Source: Lentibacillus lipolyticus
Lineage (GTDB): Bacteria > Bacillota > Bacilli > Bacillales > Amphibacillaceae
Length of the DNA stretch: 53,022 nucleotides
NCBI GenBank assembly: GCA_004145795.1
Contig: SEIO01000020.1
Location: 1-53,022, forward strand
Reading direction: 5' to 3'
Part shown: positions 16,945-24,779 of the stretch, piece by piece
How positions within the stretch are numbered: position 1 is the first letter of the stretch
Layout of the letters: every line of letters begins with the position of its first letter
Notes under the pieces: model-generated
Told to the model about the DNA's origin: nothing
What the model saw: only the letters and a program-made list of their open reading frames with translations
Database searches by the model: none
Translations under genes and position numbers: made by a program

Positions 16945-17787
16945 ATGAAAAAATGGCTTATGGTCATGATGGTTGTCCTAGTATCTGTGCTAGTCGCATG
17001 TAACGGCAGCAACGACAGTGAGAATACAGAAGAATCAAGTAATAACAATAATAATGGCGAAACTAAAGAGCAAACAGTAAGCGTTGCTGTCGTTGAATCA
17101 CCTATGTTAGACGTTGTAGAAATTGCAAAAGAAAATCTCGCTGAAGATAATATTGAATTAGAGATTGTTGAAATGGGTGACTATATTCAACCAAACGAAG
17201 CGCTAGCAAACGAAGAAGTTGATGCGAACTTCTCACAACACGTCCCATTCATGAATCAGTTTAACCAAAACTCAGATGCTAATTTAACAGCGGTTCAGCC
17301 AATTTATTATGCTAATTTCGGCCTTTATGCGCAAGAATACGCTAGCATGGAAGAACTTCCTGATGACGCAACGATTGGTATTGCAAATGATCCGTCTAAC
17401 ATCGACCGTTCCCTTCGCCTGTTAGCTTCTCATCAATTAATTGAATTGAAAGATACAGATAGCGGGCAGTACGGATTAAAGGATATTAAGGAAGACTCAC
17501 ACAACTATAGTTTTGAGCAAGCGGGGATTGCCGCATTAACTCGTTTATATAAAGATGTTGATGGTGTTATTGTTAACCCGACACACGCTGGTAATTTAGA
17601 TTTAACCCCGGCCGACGATGCGCTCATTACCGAAAAAGAAGATAATAAATTCGCAATTACATTAGTCGCGCGTGAAGATAATGCGGACTCAGATCTGATC
17701 CAACAATTAGCTGACGCGATGACGAGCGAAGATGTTCGCGAGTTTTTAAATGCTCGTGAAGGCGAAGCTGCTATTCCTGCATTCTAA
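16945..17787 (+). CDS. metQ: Methionine-type ABC transporter substrate-binding lipoprotein
   Basis: This 280-residue protein has a signal peptide with lipobox VLVAC (Cys19), a low-complexity Asn-rich linker (about residues 20-40) and a NlpA/MetQ-type binding domain starting TVSVAVVESPMLDVV, with the family motif VDANFSQHVPFMNQF and VIVNPTHAGNLDL. It captures substrate outside the membrane for MetNI. The ATG at 16945 is preferred to an in-frame TTG three bases earlier because of AGGGGAG at 7 bases. Substrate is inferred from family and gene order; a related small ligand is possible. Confidence 0.9.
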   Translation: MKKWLMVMMVVLVSVLVACNGSNDSENTEESSNNNNNGETKEQTVSVAVVESPMLDVVEIAKENLAEDNIELEIVEMGDYIQPNEALANEEVDANFSQHVPFMNQFNQNSDANLTAVQPIYYANFGLYAQEYASMEELPDDATIGIANDPSNIDRSLRLLASHQLIELKDTDSGQYGLKDIKEDSHNYSFEQAGIAALTRLYKDVDGVIVNPTHAGNLDLTPADDALITEKEDNKFAITLVAREDNADSDLIQQLADAMTSEDVREFLNAREGEAAIPAF

Positions 17788-17826
17788 AAACCGAATGGGT
17801 CCATCACCCTGCTGGCATATAGTATG

Positions 17827-17872
17827 GAAGTGCACCCCAAAAGTCAAAAATTTGACTTTTGGGGTGCACTTC
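17827..17872. repeat. Near-perfect 46-base palindrome after metQ
   Basis: Two perfect 22-base arms (17827-17848 and 17851-17872), beginning GAAGTGCACCCC and ending GGGGTGCACTTC, are separated by only AA. There is no T-run on either strand, which is odd for a terminator. It may be two facing transposon ends left after a deletion, a miniature element, or a strong hairpin protecting the metNIQ transcript. The next 200 bases up to 18077 hold no gene I can support. Confidence 0.7.
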
Positions 17873-18077
17873 AAAAAATAATGGACCTTGCTAATCGTTC
17901 GTTCAACTATCGACACGTCCGCGTTTTCAATGCCGACTAAGGGATGACCGCCCTGGCAAACATATACCTTCTGTTTAAGAACTTACCTGACCCTAATGAT
18001 GCTATGCTCCATCGTTAAGCCTCTTGTTTTTAGGTTTCTTATAATAGCTCACCAAATACCACTCAATTCATCTTGTG

Positions 18078-19073
18078 TTAAGGGGCCTTCTGTTGAGGTG
18101 GCTCTTCCATCCAGCCATTTTTAATCATAAGTTTCGCGCCCTTATGAGCATATTCAAAAATATCTTTCATAAACACCATATTTTTTGCTGCCAAGTCATT
18201 TCGTAAACTAAAAGCTGTTCCGATTGAATTGCTTCCCATAGAAAAACTGCAAAAGAGACTAGTGCAATACATCATTAACTTATCAGAAAATGGTGCTACT
18301 GTGGAACGAGTTGGATTTCCTCCTGGCGTTTGCGGAACGGATAGGTTTGTTTCAATCATCACTTCACTCAATTCTTTTACAATGCCTTTAGCAAGCTCAG
18401 CACCCTCATGAAAGAATTTTTTTACCTCGGCATCATTTGCACACTGTCCAAAACCGGAAATCAATTGCATGCCTGTAAGATTTGATTCAATAGCTTTATG
18501 AACGTAAGAAATCTCTACCGTATTCATTGTTCTTTTTTGGCTTAAAGGATTCAGAGGAACTCCACCTAAATAACTCTGATCTTTAACAAACTCAACGGAT
18601 TTTGGCATCGACATGTAAGGTGTTCTAACTAGTAACCCCTTTTCGAGCAAATATTGGGAGCAAATCCTGAAATACTTTTGGGTGATAGCAGTAAGGTCTT
18701 CAAAAAGCACATTTATATCTTCTCGAAACGTCATGGTCATATTTAATGAATGTAATCCAATGCTGATTTCTGATAAAAGGCGTACAAACATTATGTCAAA
18801 ACCATTATCATATAGCTTTGGGACATCCTTGTTTACATCTTGTGCTGTATATCCAACGGGGATAACAGCACCTTCCTCTTCATATATCTGAACTATTTTC
18901 CCAACATACATTTCAAGTTCTTCATGCAAATTGGTCATAATATCCTTGGCTTTTTCGTCATCTGCTTTCGCTATAAAATACTCCAACATTCGTAAAATCA
19001 TTGTTTTTTCTTGATATGTAAGCCATAACGTTCCTAATTCTGATGATGTAATGGTTGCTTTTTCTGGCAACAT
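18078..19073 (-). CDS. DUF3231 family protein
   Basis: This 331-residue soluble protein matches the DUF3231 family of spore-forming Bacilli. The family consists of two similar helical bundle halves of about 160 residues; here each half begins with a similar helix (SSELGTLWLTYQEKTMI and TVEISYVHKAIESNLTGM). There is no signal peptide or membrane helix. The fold is ferritin-like in character and some members are spore-coat or spore-associated, but no biochemical role is established. A GGGAGGG lies only about four bases before the ATG; the following TTG codon would be better spaced. It appears to be a single-gene unit. Confidence 0.75.
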   Translation of the reverse strand: MLPEKATITSSELGTLWLTYQEKTMILRMLEYFIAKADDEKAKDIMTNLHEELEMYVGKIVQIYEEEGAVIPVGYTAQDVNKDVPKLYDNGFDIMFVRLLSEISIGLHSLNMTMTFREDINVLFEDLTAITQKYFRICSQYLLEKGLLVRTPYMSMPKSVEFVKDQSYLGGVPLNPLSQKRTMNTVEISYVHKAIESNLTGMQLISGFGQCANDAEVKKFFHEGAELAKGIVKELSEVMIETNLSVPQTPGGNPTRSTVAPFSDKLMMYCTSLFCSFSMGSNSIGTAFSLRNDLAAKNMVFMKDIFEYAHKGAKLMIKNGWMEEPPQQKAP

Positions 19074-19150
19074 GAACCCTCCCTGGAAATGATTAATTTT
19101 AGATTGTGGAAGTTATGGCAGATTTATGCAATTGTTACTCTTATTAAAAA

Positions 19151-19207
19151 AACAGACCAAAGGAACAGGTCCATCGTCCCAGTGGACCGATGGACCTGTT
19201 CCTTTGG
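19151..19207 (-). terminator. Strong terminator made from a GGAACAGGTCC repeat
   Basis: Two perfect 20-base arms (19157-19176 and 19188-19207) with an 11-base loop are followed, on the minus strand, by CTG and seven T residues. It would end transcription of the small membrane protein gene just upstream. The arm sequence belongs to the same GGGACAGG/GGTCC word family seen after panC and GNAT. Confidence 0.85.
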
Positions 19208-19221
19208 ATCACGCGGATTGT

Positions 19222-19566
19222 TTAACTAGTATGCCAGAATGAAAAGCGGCTGCCCCGGTGTTCCTCTTTGATAAGATGGGGTGCCTTTTGGTGGGTCTTT
19301 TCCAGGATGAGCTGTTCATTCATTTCCACCGCTTTTACGTACTTATATAGCACACTTAGACTGATCACTGCTTGGAAAAGAAGCAATATGGGATGTATAA
19401 CTGCATTCGTTCCACCTATAAAAAAGCTAACCATTATAAAGAGCATTTGCAGCCCTGTAACCACTGGAGATCTCAGGGCAATGGCTAAAACAACCGTAAT
19501 TAAACCAGCGATGAACAAAAACGGGTAATCACTTACAAATAGTCCCCAACCACCTGTGTTAATCAT
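19222..19566 (-). CDS. Small hypothetical membrane protein
   Basis: This 114-residue protein has three hydrophobic segments (about residues 13-30, 33-50 and 53-76) and a charged C-terminal tail (VEMNEQLILEKTHQKAPHLIKEEHRG). I do not recognise the family. AAGG lies nine bases before the ATG and a strong terminator follows the stop, which supports a real gene. It stands alone between the DUF3231 gene and the PrpD/ComA-family pair. Confidence 0.6.
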   Translation of the reverse strand: MINTGGWGLFVSDYPFLFIAGLITVVLAIALRSPVVTGLQMLFIMVSFFIGGTNAVIHPILLLFQAVISLSVLYKYVKAVEMNEQLILEKTHQKAPHLIKEEHRGSRFSFWHTS

Positions 19567-19660
19567 ACATTCAACCTTCTTTCTTCCATTTGATAGTCTT
19601 ATTATCTATCAGTGATTGGAAAGCTTCCTTGACATGTGTCAATTTTTCTATCCTTTATAT

Positions 19661-19698
19661 AAAAAAAACAGGGACAGTTTCAAAACATCCTGTCCCTG
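19661..19698 (-). terminator. Terminator of the PrpD-ComA family operon
   Basis: CAGGGACAG (19669-19677) and CTGTCCCTG (19690-19698) form a perfect 9-bp stem followed on the minus strand by eight T residues (plus-strand A-run 19661-19668), 14 bases after the operon's last stop. Confidence 0.9.
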
Positions 19699-19711
19699 CT
19701 GCTCACATTTG

Positions 19712-20542
19712 TCATTCGCCGTCATTAAACGTAATGACACGGCCCCATAGATCTTTGGTTCCCCAGATGCCTCTGCGCAGTACTTCCAGCTGAACAATTT
19801 GACTGTGATCGACAAACACATTCACTTCTGGACCGTAGTTTTTCACATACCACTCAAACACTTCCGGATCCGCAGCTTCAAACACAACATTCTCCGTACC
19901 GAGTTCACGCGCGAATTGGGTAGCGATTTCCGTTCTCCAGGTGTGGACACTTTCCGTGATGCCTTCTGATTCAATCATGAGCATATAAGCCCCGGCATCC
20001 AGGCAGCGTTTACCGACTTCAATTGCTTGTGAAGGATCTGTTACGCCTTCCGCTTCATTTTGTTCAATCGAGTTGGTGCCACCTGCTCCGAACTGGACAC
20101 CTATTTCCGGTTTGGCAAGCAATCCGGCAGCCTGCACTTTTTTGACTAGCCGAACAATATCATCGGTCGGCATGGTAATGAAACCTGTCGATATTTCAAT
20201 GATGTCAAAACCGACCCGTTTGCATTCCTGCAAATAATGATCGACCGCTTCCGGGCCTTGCGTCAGAACGGTTTCCATAAATCCGCCAGTGGAAACCTTC
20301 ACATCATAAGCATGTGCCAAATCCAGTAATTCGCGCAGTTTGTTTTCCGGGTAAAGCATGAATGAACCGCCCGAGAACTTCAAAATATCTATATACTCCC
20401 CCATCGTTTCCAGCATATCCTCTAAATAATGCTTCCCCATCACCGTGTAATATGGTCCGCGAACCTCTGTGATTCCTTGGTTACGGGGTTTCACTTGCCT
20501 GTTATTCATACGGATATTTTGAAAAGCACGCTGATTGTTCAT
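19712..20542 (-). CDS. Phosphosulfolactate synthase (ComA) family protein
   Basis: This 276-residue TIM-barrel protein matches the ComA/phosphosulfolactate synthase family, whose archaeal member adds sulfite to phosphoenolpyruvate in coenzyme M synthesis; the Bacillus relative (YitD) is linked to sulfolactate made during sporulation. Family stretches include KPRNQGITEVRGPYY (about residues 18-32), DILKFSGGS and PEIGVQFGAGGTN. It starts two bases after the stop of the PrpD-family gene with GGGAGG nine bases upstream, so both are made from one transcript. No comB/comC-like genes are adjacent. Pairing with a PrpD-family protein suggests a substrate other than the textbook one; that is inference. 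Confidence 0.85.
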   Translation of the reverse strand: MNNQRAFQNIRMNNRQVKPRNQGITEVRGPYYTVMGKHYLEDMLETMGEYIDILKFSGGSFMLYPENKLRELLDLAHAYDVKVSTGGFMETVLTQGPEAVDHYLQECKRVGFDIIEISTGFITMPTDDIVRLVKKVQAAGLLAKPEIGVQFGAGGTNSIEQNEAEGVTDPSQAIEVGKRCLDAGAYMLMIESEGITESVHTWRTEIATQFARELGTENVVFEAADPEVFEWYVKNYGPEVNVFVDHSQIVQLEVLRRGIWGTKDLWGRVITFNDGE

Positions 20543-20543
20543 A

Positions 20544-21929
20544 TTATTCAGCCTCCCTGACGGTTATTTGTTCAAGCAATGTCGTTAAATCAGTAACATG
20601 TTTATTTTCCAAGTCGCGAATCGTACTTGCGATAGCTGCAGCATTCGTCTTGTCCACGTTGTGTGTCAGTCCATTATATTTTTCCATGAGCACGTCCCAG
20701 CTGGCCGGGCGTGTGTGAAATCCCTTGTAATCCCTTTTTTCCATGGTGACTTTTCGTCCGTCGTTTGTTTCCAGCGCGATATCGCACGCCATTTCTTGTG
20801 GAAAGCGGTCACTGTACGCGTCACTTGGCTGCACATCAATTTTTTGCAGGAGTTGTTGAATGTCATCCCGCCTAATGCGTGCAGCTTCATATTGTTCAGG
20901 CATGACCTGACCGTCCAGATACGCTGCTGCCAGCATATATGGAAGCGAATGGTCTGCTTCTTCTTTATAGCGAATCCGTTTTTTATCGCCCTCTTCACCC
21001 CCGCCAATAATATGGTAGGCAACATCAAATGTCGTCAGATGAATGGACTTGATGGCTTCTGGCGCTATTCCTTCCTGATCACGCAGCTCCAGCAGTCCCT
21101 CAATCGATGCTTGGGAATGAATTTCGGCGTTATAACGTTTCACAATGGTTTTGGTTACCCGCTCAAGATCCTCATTGGACCAGTCCATGGTAAAATCACC
21201 AGCAATGGTATCCATGAATCCTTTATTTCCCTCAAAAACTTCAGGCGGACCAGTTATACCGTATTTAGCGAGCATGGCCGCATGTACAGCACCCATGGCG
21301 GTATTTGGATAAGCGAGTCCTTTCCAGTTTGACAATTCGCCTGTTCTGGTCACGCGCAATGAGTTATAGCCAGTTCCTGCAATGGCGATTGCGTTGGCAG
21401 TTTCATCAGCAGGCAATCCCATTGCTTTGGCCGCCCCCGCCGCTGCAGCGTAGGCACCTTGGACGGTGTGATCGAATCCGTTTTTTCGTACTGGTGCGAT
21501 ATCGGAAAGCCTGCACTGTACTTGATAGGCCACCGCCAGTGCAAGCAGCAATTGCTCACCGCTTGCATTGGCATATTCTGCAGCAGCTAATACTGGTGCT
21601 ATATTATCAGATGGATGGCCTGTTTCTTCTTTTGCCAAATACGCATCATTGAAATCCAAGTAACGAATCGCTGCACCATTGTAAAATGTTGCGTTAGCTG
21701 GTGTTGTTTTTCCACCGCCTATCAATGTGACATAAGGACTGCCGCCCAGATCATCGGTAAGCCGGCGAATGCTTTTTACCGGTGCTCCCTCTAATGCCCC
21801 AATTGCACAGCCGACGGAGTCCAGTACACGCCCCTTTAATGCTTCTTTAGCTTCGGATGACAAATCATCCCAGCTAGCGGCATATACCCAATCTCCTAGT
21901 TTCTCTACCACCGTTTTTTGCTGTGACAC
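20544..21929 (-). CDS. MmgE/PrpD family protein
   Basis: The protein (461 residues) matches the MmgE/PrpD family, which includes 2-methylcitrate dehydratase, cis-aconitate decarboxylase and iminodisuccinate epimerase. Typical motifs are VLDSVGCAIGA (about residues 37-47), YLDFNDAY, GHPSDNIAPVLAAAEY and the GDKKR region late in the protein. I choose the GTG at 21929 because GAGGTGG lies five bases upstream; an earlier GTG overlaps that site. No prpC, prpB or citrate-synthase gene is nearby, so methylcitrate cycling is unlikely. Cotranscription with a phosphosulfolactate synthase-family gene hints at a three- or four-carbon acid pathway; the substrate is unknown. Confidence 0.85.
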   Translation of the reverse strand: MSQQKTVVEKLGDWVYAASWDDLSSEAKEALKGRVLDSVGCAIGALEGAPVKSIRRLTDDLGGSPYVTLIGGGKTTPANATFYNGAAIRYLDFNDAYLAKEETGHPSDNIAPVLAAAEYANASGEQLLLALAVAYQVQCRLSDIAPVRKNGFDHTVQGAYAAAAGAAKAMGLPADETANAIAIAGTGYNSLRVTRTGELSNWKGLAYPNTAMGAVHAAMLAKYGITGPPEVFEGNKGFMDTIAGDFTMDWSNEDLERVTKTIVKRYNAEIHSQASIEGLLELRDQEGIAPEAIKSIHLTTFDVAYHIIGGGEEGDKKRIRYKEEADHSLPYMLAAAYLDGQVMPEQYEAARIRRDDIQQLLQKIDVQPSDAYSDRFPQEMACDIALETNDGRKVTMEKRDYKGFHTRPASWDVLMEKYNGLTHNVDKTNAAAIASTIRDLENKHVTDLTTLLEQITVREAE

Positions 21930-22446
21930 GTAAACCACCTCTTCGTGACTATAATTGTCCTTGTGGCCGCAAGGGAGAAGCGGATAATGTTTTCTGCCCC
22001 CGCTTCACTTATTATAATACGCTCATTAATGATAAAAGTTAATTATTAATACCTGAAAAGGTGATACATTATACTTATGCATGTTGATAACAAAAACTTT
22101 TGATCTTGAGGTGGAAAAGGGGCCACCTCAACATTAATCGTTGAAATGGATAGGATATGGAAACGAGCTAGCGGACAAAAAACACGAAGATCCTGTGGGA
22201 ATGCGCAATGTGAGAACCCCATGGAAAAAGTATTCCCCCTTTTTCGAGGAGACTAAGGATTTGAACACTAAGGAAGCGCGCGCAGACGGAGAAACAGAAC
22301 TACGGCTTTATGGGTTGAATGCACGGAGGGAAACCAATTATTATGCCGGGAAGGAACGTGCCGCTTTATCAGCCTGCAGGAAAATATCCCTAAGAGCCCC
22401 TCCAATATTCTTGGCGGAGCTCATTGGGGAAATATCTGTTTTTTGA
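21930..22446. other. Intergenic region upstream of the PrpD-family operon
   Basis: TTGAGGTGG (22106-22114) and CCACCTCAA (22123-22131) form a perfect 9-bp hairpin with an 8-base loop; on the minus strand it is followed by GATCAAAAGTTTTTG, so it may be a weak terminator for the DUF4183 genes. TATAAT boxes on the minus strand near 22015 and 22070 are promoter candidates for the PrpD-family gene, without clear -35 boxes. A plus-strand reading frame at 22141-22446 has no family likeness and is antisense to DUF4183 sequence at its end. Confidence 0.45.
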
Positions 22447-22832
22447 CTAGGTTTCAAATGTTCCTGTGGATGATGGTGTAAAGTTGACAATGTGGAGGAC
22501 GACAGGACTGTTTTCCTTAATGGACGGACCCCCCCGGCTGGAACTTGAATTTCTAACGACCCAGTTCCCGTGGCTCCAGGTGTATACGTCGACAGGCCTT
22601 GCATTTGCTCAACACCGTTAACATATACCGTGTAATAACTATTATCAGCAGCAAGGTCTGGAAGCGCAGTGGCCGCCGAGCCGTCATCCTGAAGAAAGTC
22701 ACCAGCATCAATGGTCAGTGTATCACCAGCAGCGGTTTCAGCTGTTGTGACATAGAAGAATTTTGCCGAATCAGGGTCAACATTCGTGTCAATCGTACCA
22801 TCAATAGAAATTTTCATTAGCTGAAGTGCCAT
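22447..22832 (-). pseudogene. DUF4183 protein, frameshifted in a poly-G tract
   Basis: The protein begins MALQLMKISIDGTID, with a full GGAGG site 11 bases upstream, and reads as a DUF4183 domain (YVTTAETAAGDTLTIDA, YYTVYVNGVEQM, YTPGATGTGSLEIQVPAGG). At a run of seven G residues (plus-strand C-run 22529-22535) the frame leaves the family; one more G (or two fewer) restores PSIKENSPVVLHIVNFTPS and a stop at 22447. In the present frame translation runs on to 22341 with an unrelated tail. It may be a real slippage mutation, a phase-variable tract or a sequencing error. DUF4183 proteins occur in spore-forming Bacilli and some lie near exosporium genes; the function is unknown. Confidence 0.75.
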
Positions 22833-22990
22833 ACCGAATTTCACCTCCTTTCTACCAAGCTACTATCACTTTATGAATCGGTCATTCCTAATGCTTGGAC
22901 AGGAGTCAGCTAATGATCAAAAACCAGCGACTACCCAATGACCGTATGATCAATGGAGAAACCGGCTCATTCGATTATTTTCCACGCATA

Positions 22991-23470
22991 TTACGTTTTC
23001 ACAATGACAAATAAAAGATTAATTGGGGCGCCAACTGGGGGAAGATCATCCGATTTCAAGTATAGGACATCTTCCTCCACATGGTAGATGGATGGAGGTT
23101 GTAAAACGCCATTTATAAACAAATTGATATAGGAAACATTGTCAGGATGAAGAATGTCGCTGCTTCCGTATTGTTTCAATGCATCTTGGTTTGTATATAC
23201 CTTCTTCCCCTCACTAGCTAAGGCAATGTATTGCGCAGTCTCTAAACCAATGGAAGGTGTTGGTGCCTGTTGTGGGGTCACGTTAATGGTAATAGACGGA
23301 TTAAACGTCGGATGGAAGGTATTGGTATTGACGGGGCAGTTATTAACGGTTTCTTTGTTTTGCTTGCAACACTGACAGCAGCACCCACCTGGCCTGTAGC
23401 CGTTATTATTTCCGTCCAATAAATTTTTCTTCACACATTCTCCACAGGGGCGACTTTGTTTTTTGGTCAA
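22991..23470 (-). CDS. DUF4183 domain protein with Cys-rich N-terminus
   Basis: From the TTG at 23470 (GGGGGG six bases upstream) the protein has 159 residues. A Cys-rich start (CGECVKK at about 8-14, then GGCCCQCCKQ) precedes a linker with NPSITINVTPQQAPTP and a C-terminal DUF4183 domain (KKVYTNQDALKQYGSSDILHPDNVSYINLFINGVLQ as spaced blocks). Cys-rich segments in small Bacillus spore proteins often serve cross-linking; a place on the spore surface is a reasonable guess but not shown. It lies upstream of, and on the same strand as, the frameshifted DUF4183 gene, with a 158-base gap. An upstream ATG would add 18 residues but skips the ribosome site. Confidence 0.7.
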   Translation of the reverse strand: MTKKQSRPCGECVKKNLLDGNNNGYRPGGCCCQCCKQNKETVNNCPVNTNTFHPTFNPSITINVTPQQAPTPSIGLETAQYIALASEGKKVYTNQDALKQYGSSDILHPDNVSYINLFINGVLQPPSIYHVEEDVLYLKSDDLPPVGAPINLLFVIVKT

Positions 23471-23636
23471 CTTGAACCCCCCTTTCTTTCGACTATACGA
23501 GCATATAAAAGCGTTCTGATACAATTATCATATTTAAGCAACGGACGAGTTGCCTGTGCGGTTGTCAAGATTGAGGAGGATTAAAAAGACGTTCTTTAGG
23601 AACTAGTTTATGGATCATCTTTCGTTAACCCAATAA

Positions 23637-23656
23637 CCGGGAGGAATCCCCCCCGG
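23637..23656 (-). terminator. Weak hairpin after the lipoprotein gene
   Basis: CCGGGAGG (23637-23644) pairs with CCCCCCGG (23649-23656) with one mismatch, just past the lipoprotein stop on the minus strand. The following sequence (TTATTGGG) is not a good T-run. Confidence 0.35.
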
Positions 23657-23662
23657 CTATAT

Positions 23663-24523
23663 CTACTTCCCGATATCAAATGTAAATGGTTCGAAATCGA
23701 GATTATAATTTTCTGAGGATCCCTCGGCATGGAAGGTCATCGTTTCCGTCGATGGATCAACCGCCGGGAACGTGATTACTCCTTCCGTTTCCACACCTGG
23801 CAGGATGCTGGATTGCACTTCCGGTAGACCACTATCATAGACCTGCGCTTCCTCCAGTTGTTTGTTGCCGATTAATAGCCTGGAATTAAAACTGTAAAAA
23901 GAAATTTCATTATCTGTGTTGTTCGTGATTTTTACATAAACACGGGTCATGTTGTCGGCAATTTCAACCTTATCTATATGCATGACATACCCGTGCTGGT
24001 CATGGCTTTGATCGACCTGAATGGTTTCCATCGCTGGGGAAACGGCGGTTACATAATCCACGACTTCCACCGTATCTGCACCCACAAGCGGAGCCTTTAA
24101 TTCGGCGCCAAAAGCATTTTCGCCCGTGAACTCACCCTGGATCACGCCCGTTACACGAACATAATCTTCACTGGACACATCTAGTTCAGGATTTCCCACA
24201 CCGACAATGACATTTTGCTCCGCGTTTTCCGGATCAGCGTATACTTGTAAATACGTTCCATCGTTATCGCGCTCTGGCTGGACAAACACCTTGCCCATAA
24301 ACGTCACTTCATAGCCCTTATACGCTTTTGGATCAGAAAATACTTTCTCAAATTCCGCTTGCTTAATCGTACCTTTCGTGGCGGATGGACCATCAGCGCT
24401 GCTTTCTTCTGCTCCAGCGGCATCCGATTCCTGACTGCCAGTTTCATTGTCTGTTCCCTCTGCTTGACAAGCCGCCAAAATCAACATCAATACCATGAAC
24501 ACCGTCATTGCGAAACGTTTCAT
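23663..24523 (-). CDS. Lipoprotein with OB-fold-like and DUF4352-like domains
   Basis: From the ATG at 24523 (GGGGGAAGAG upstream) the protein has 286 residues. It has a signal peptide with lipobox LAAC (Cys19), an acidic Ser/Glu-rich linker (about 20-55), a domain with FEKVFSDPKAYKGYEVTFMG and VRVTGVIQGEF that looks like an OB-fold, and a C-terminal beta domain (about 165-285) with VYVKITNNTDNEISFYSFNSRL typical of the DUF4352 group of extracytoplasmic proteins. Function is unknown; it is membrane-anchored on the outside. A start at 24595 would add 24 residues ahead of the signal peptide and has no ribosome site. It stands alone. Confidence 0.75.
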   Translation of the reverse strand: MKRFAMTVFMVLMLILAACQAEGTDNETGSQESDAAGAEESSADGPSATKGTIKQAEFEKVFSDPKAYKGYEVTFMGKVFVQPERDNDGTYLQVYADPENAEQNVIVGVGNPELDVSSEDYVRVTGVIQGEFTGENAFGAELKAPLVGADTVEVVDYVTAVSPAMETIQVDQSHDQHGYVMHIDKVEIADNMTRVYVKITNNTDNEISFYSFNSRLLIGNKQLEEAQVYDSGLPEVQSSILPGVETEGVITFPAVDPSTETMTFHAEGSSENYNLDFEPFTFDIGK

Positions 24524-24779
24524 TATTTCTCTTCCCCCTTCGAAATGTTCTAGACTCATTATATCGAAAGGGGTATACAAAAAAGTGCACCTCATTCAAA
24601 AAGGCGAGGACATGATGGAGAGATTCGTTCTAAAAACCTTGCGTCCCCTTCTTTCAGGCAAAACAGGGAAAACATGCTCCTGAAACGGTCGTCTCCTGAT
24701 CTACTGTCACATCCGCCCAAATACCACATACAATACTCATACATTTCTGTAGCTCAGAATAAAGGAGAAATGGGTAACC

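Noticed and set aside
20598-21332. A 244-codon plus-strand frame
   Set aside because: It is fully antisense to the PrpD-family gene, whose protein is clearly recognisable; the antisense product is Cys/Phe-rich and featureless.
22141-22446. A 101-codon plus-strand frame
   Set aside because: No family likeness, no good ribosome site, and its end is antisense to DUF4183 sequence.
24596-24683. Possible small plus-strand peptide before the permease
   Set aside because: The frame begins inside the lipoprotein's upstream region, lacks a ribosome site and has no family likeness.
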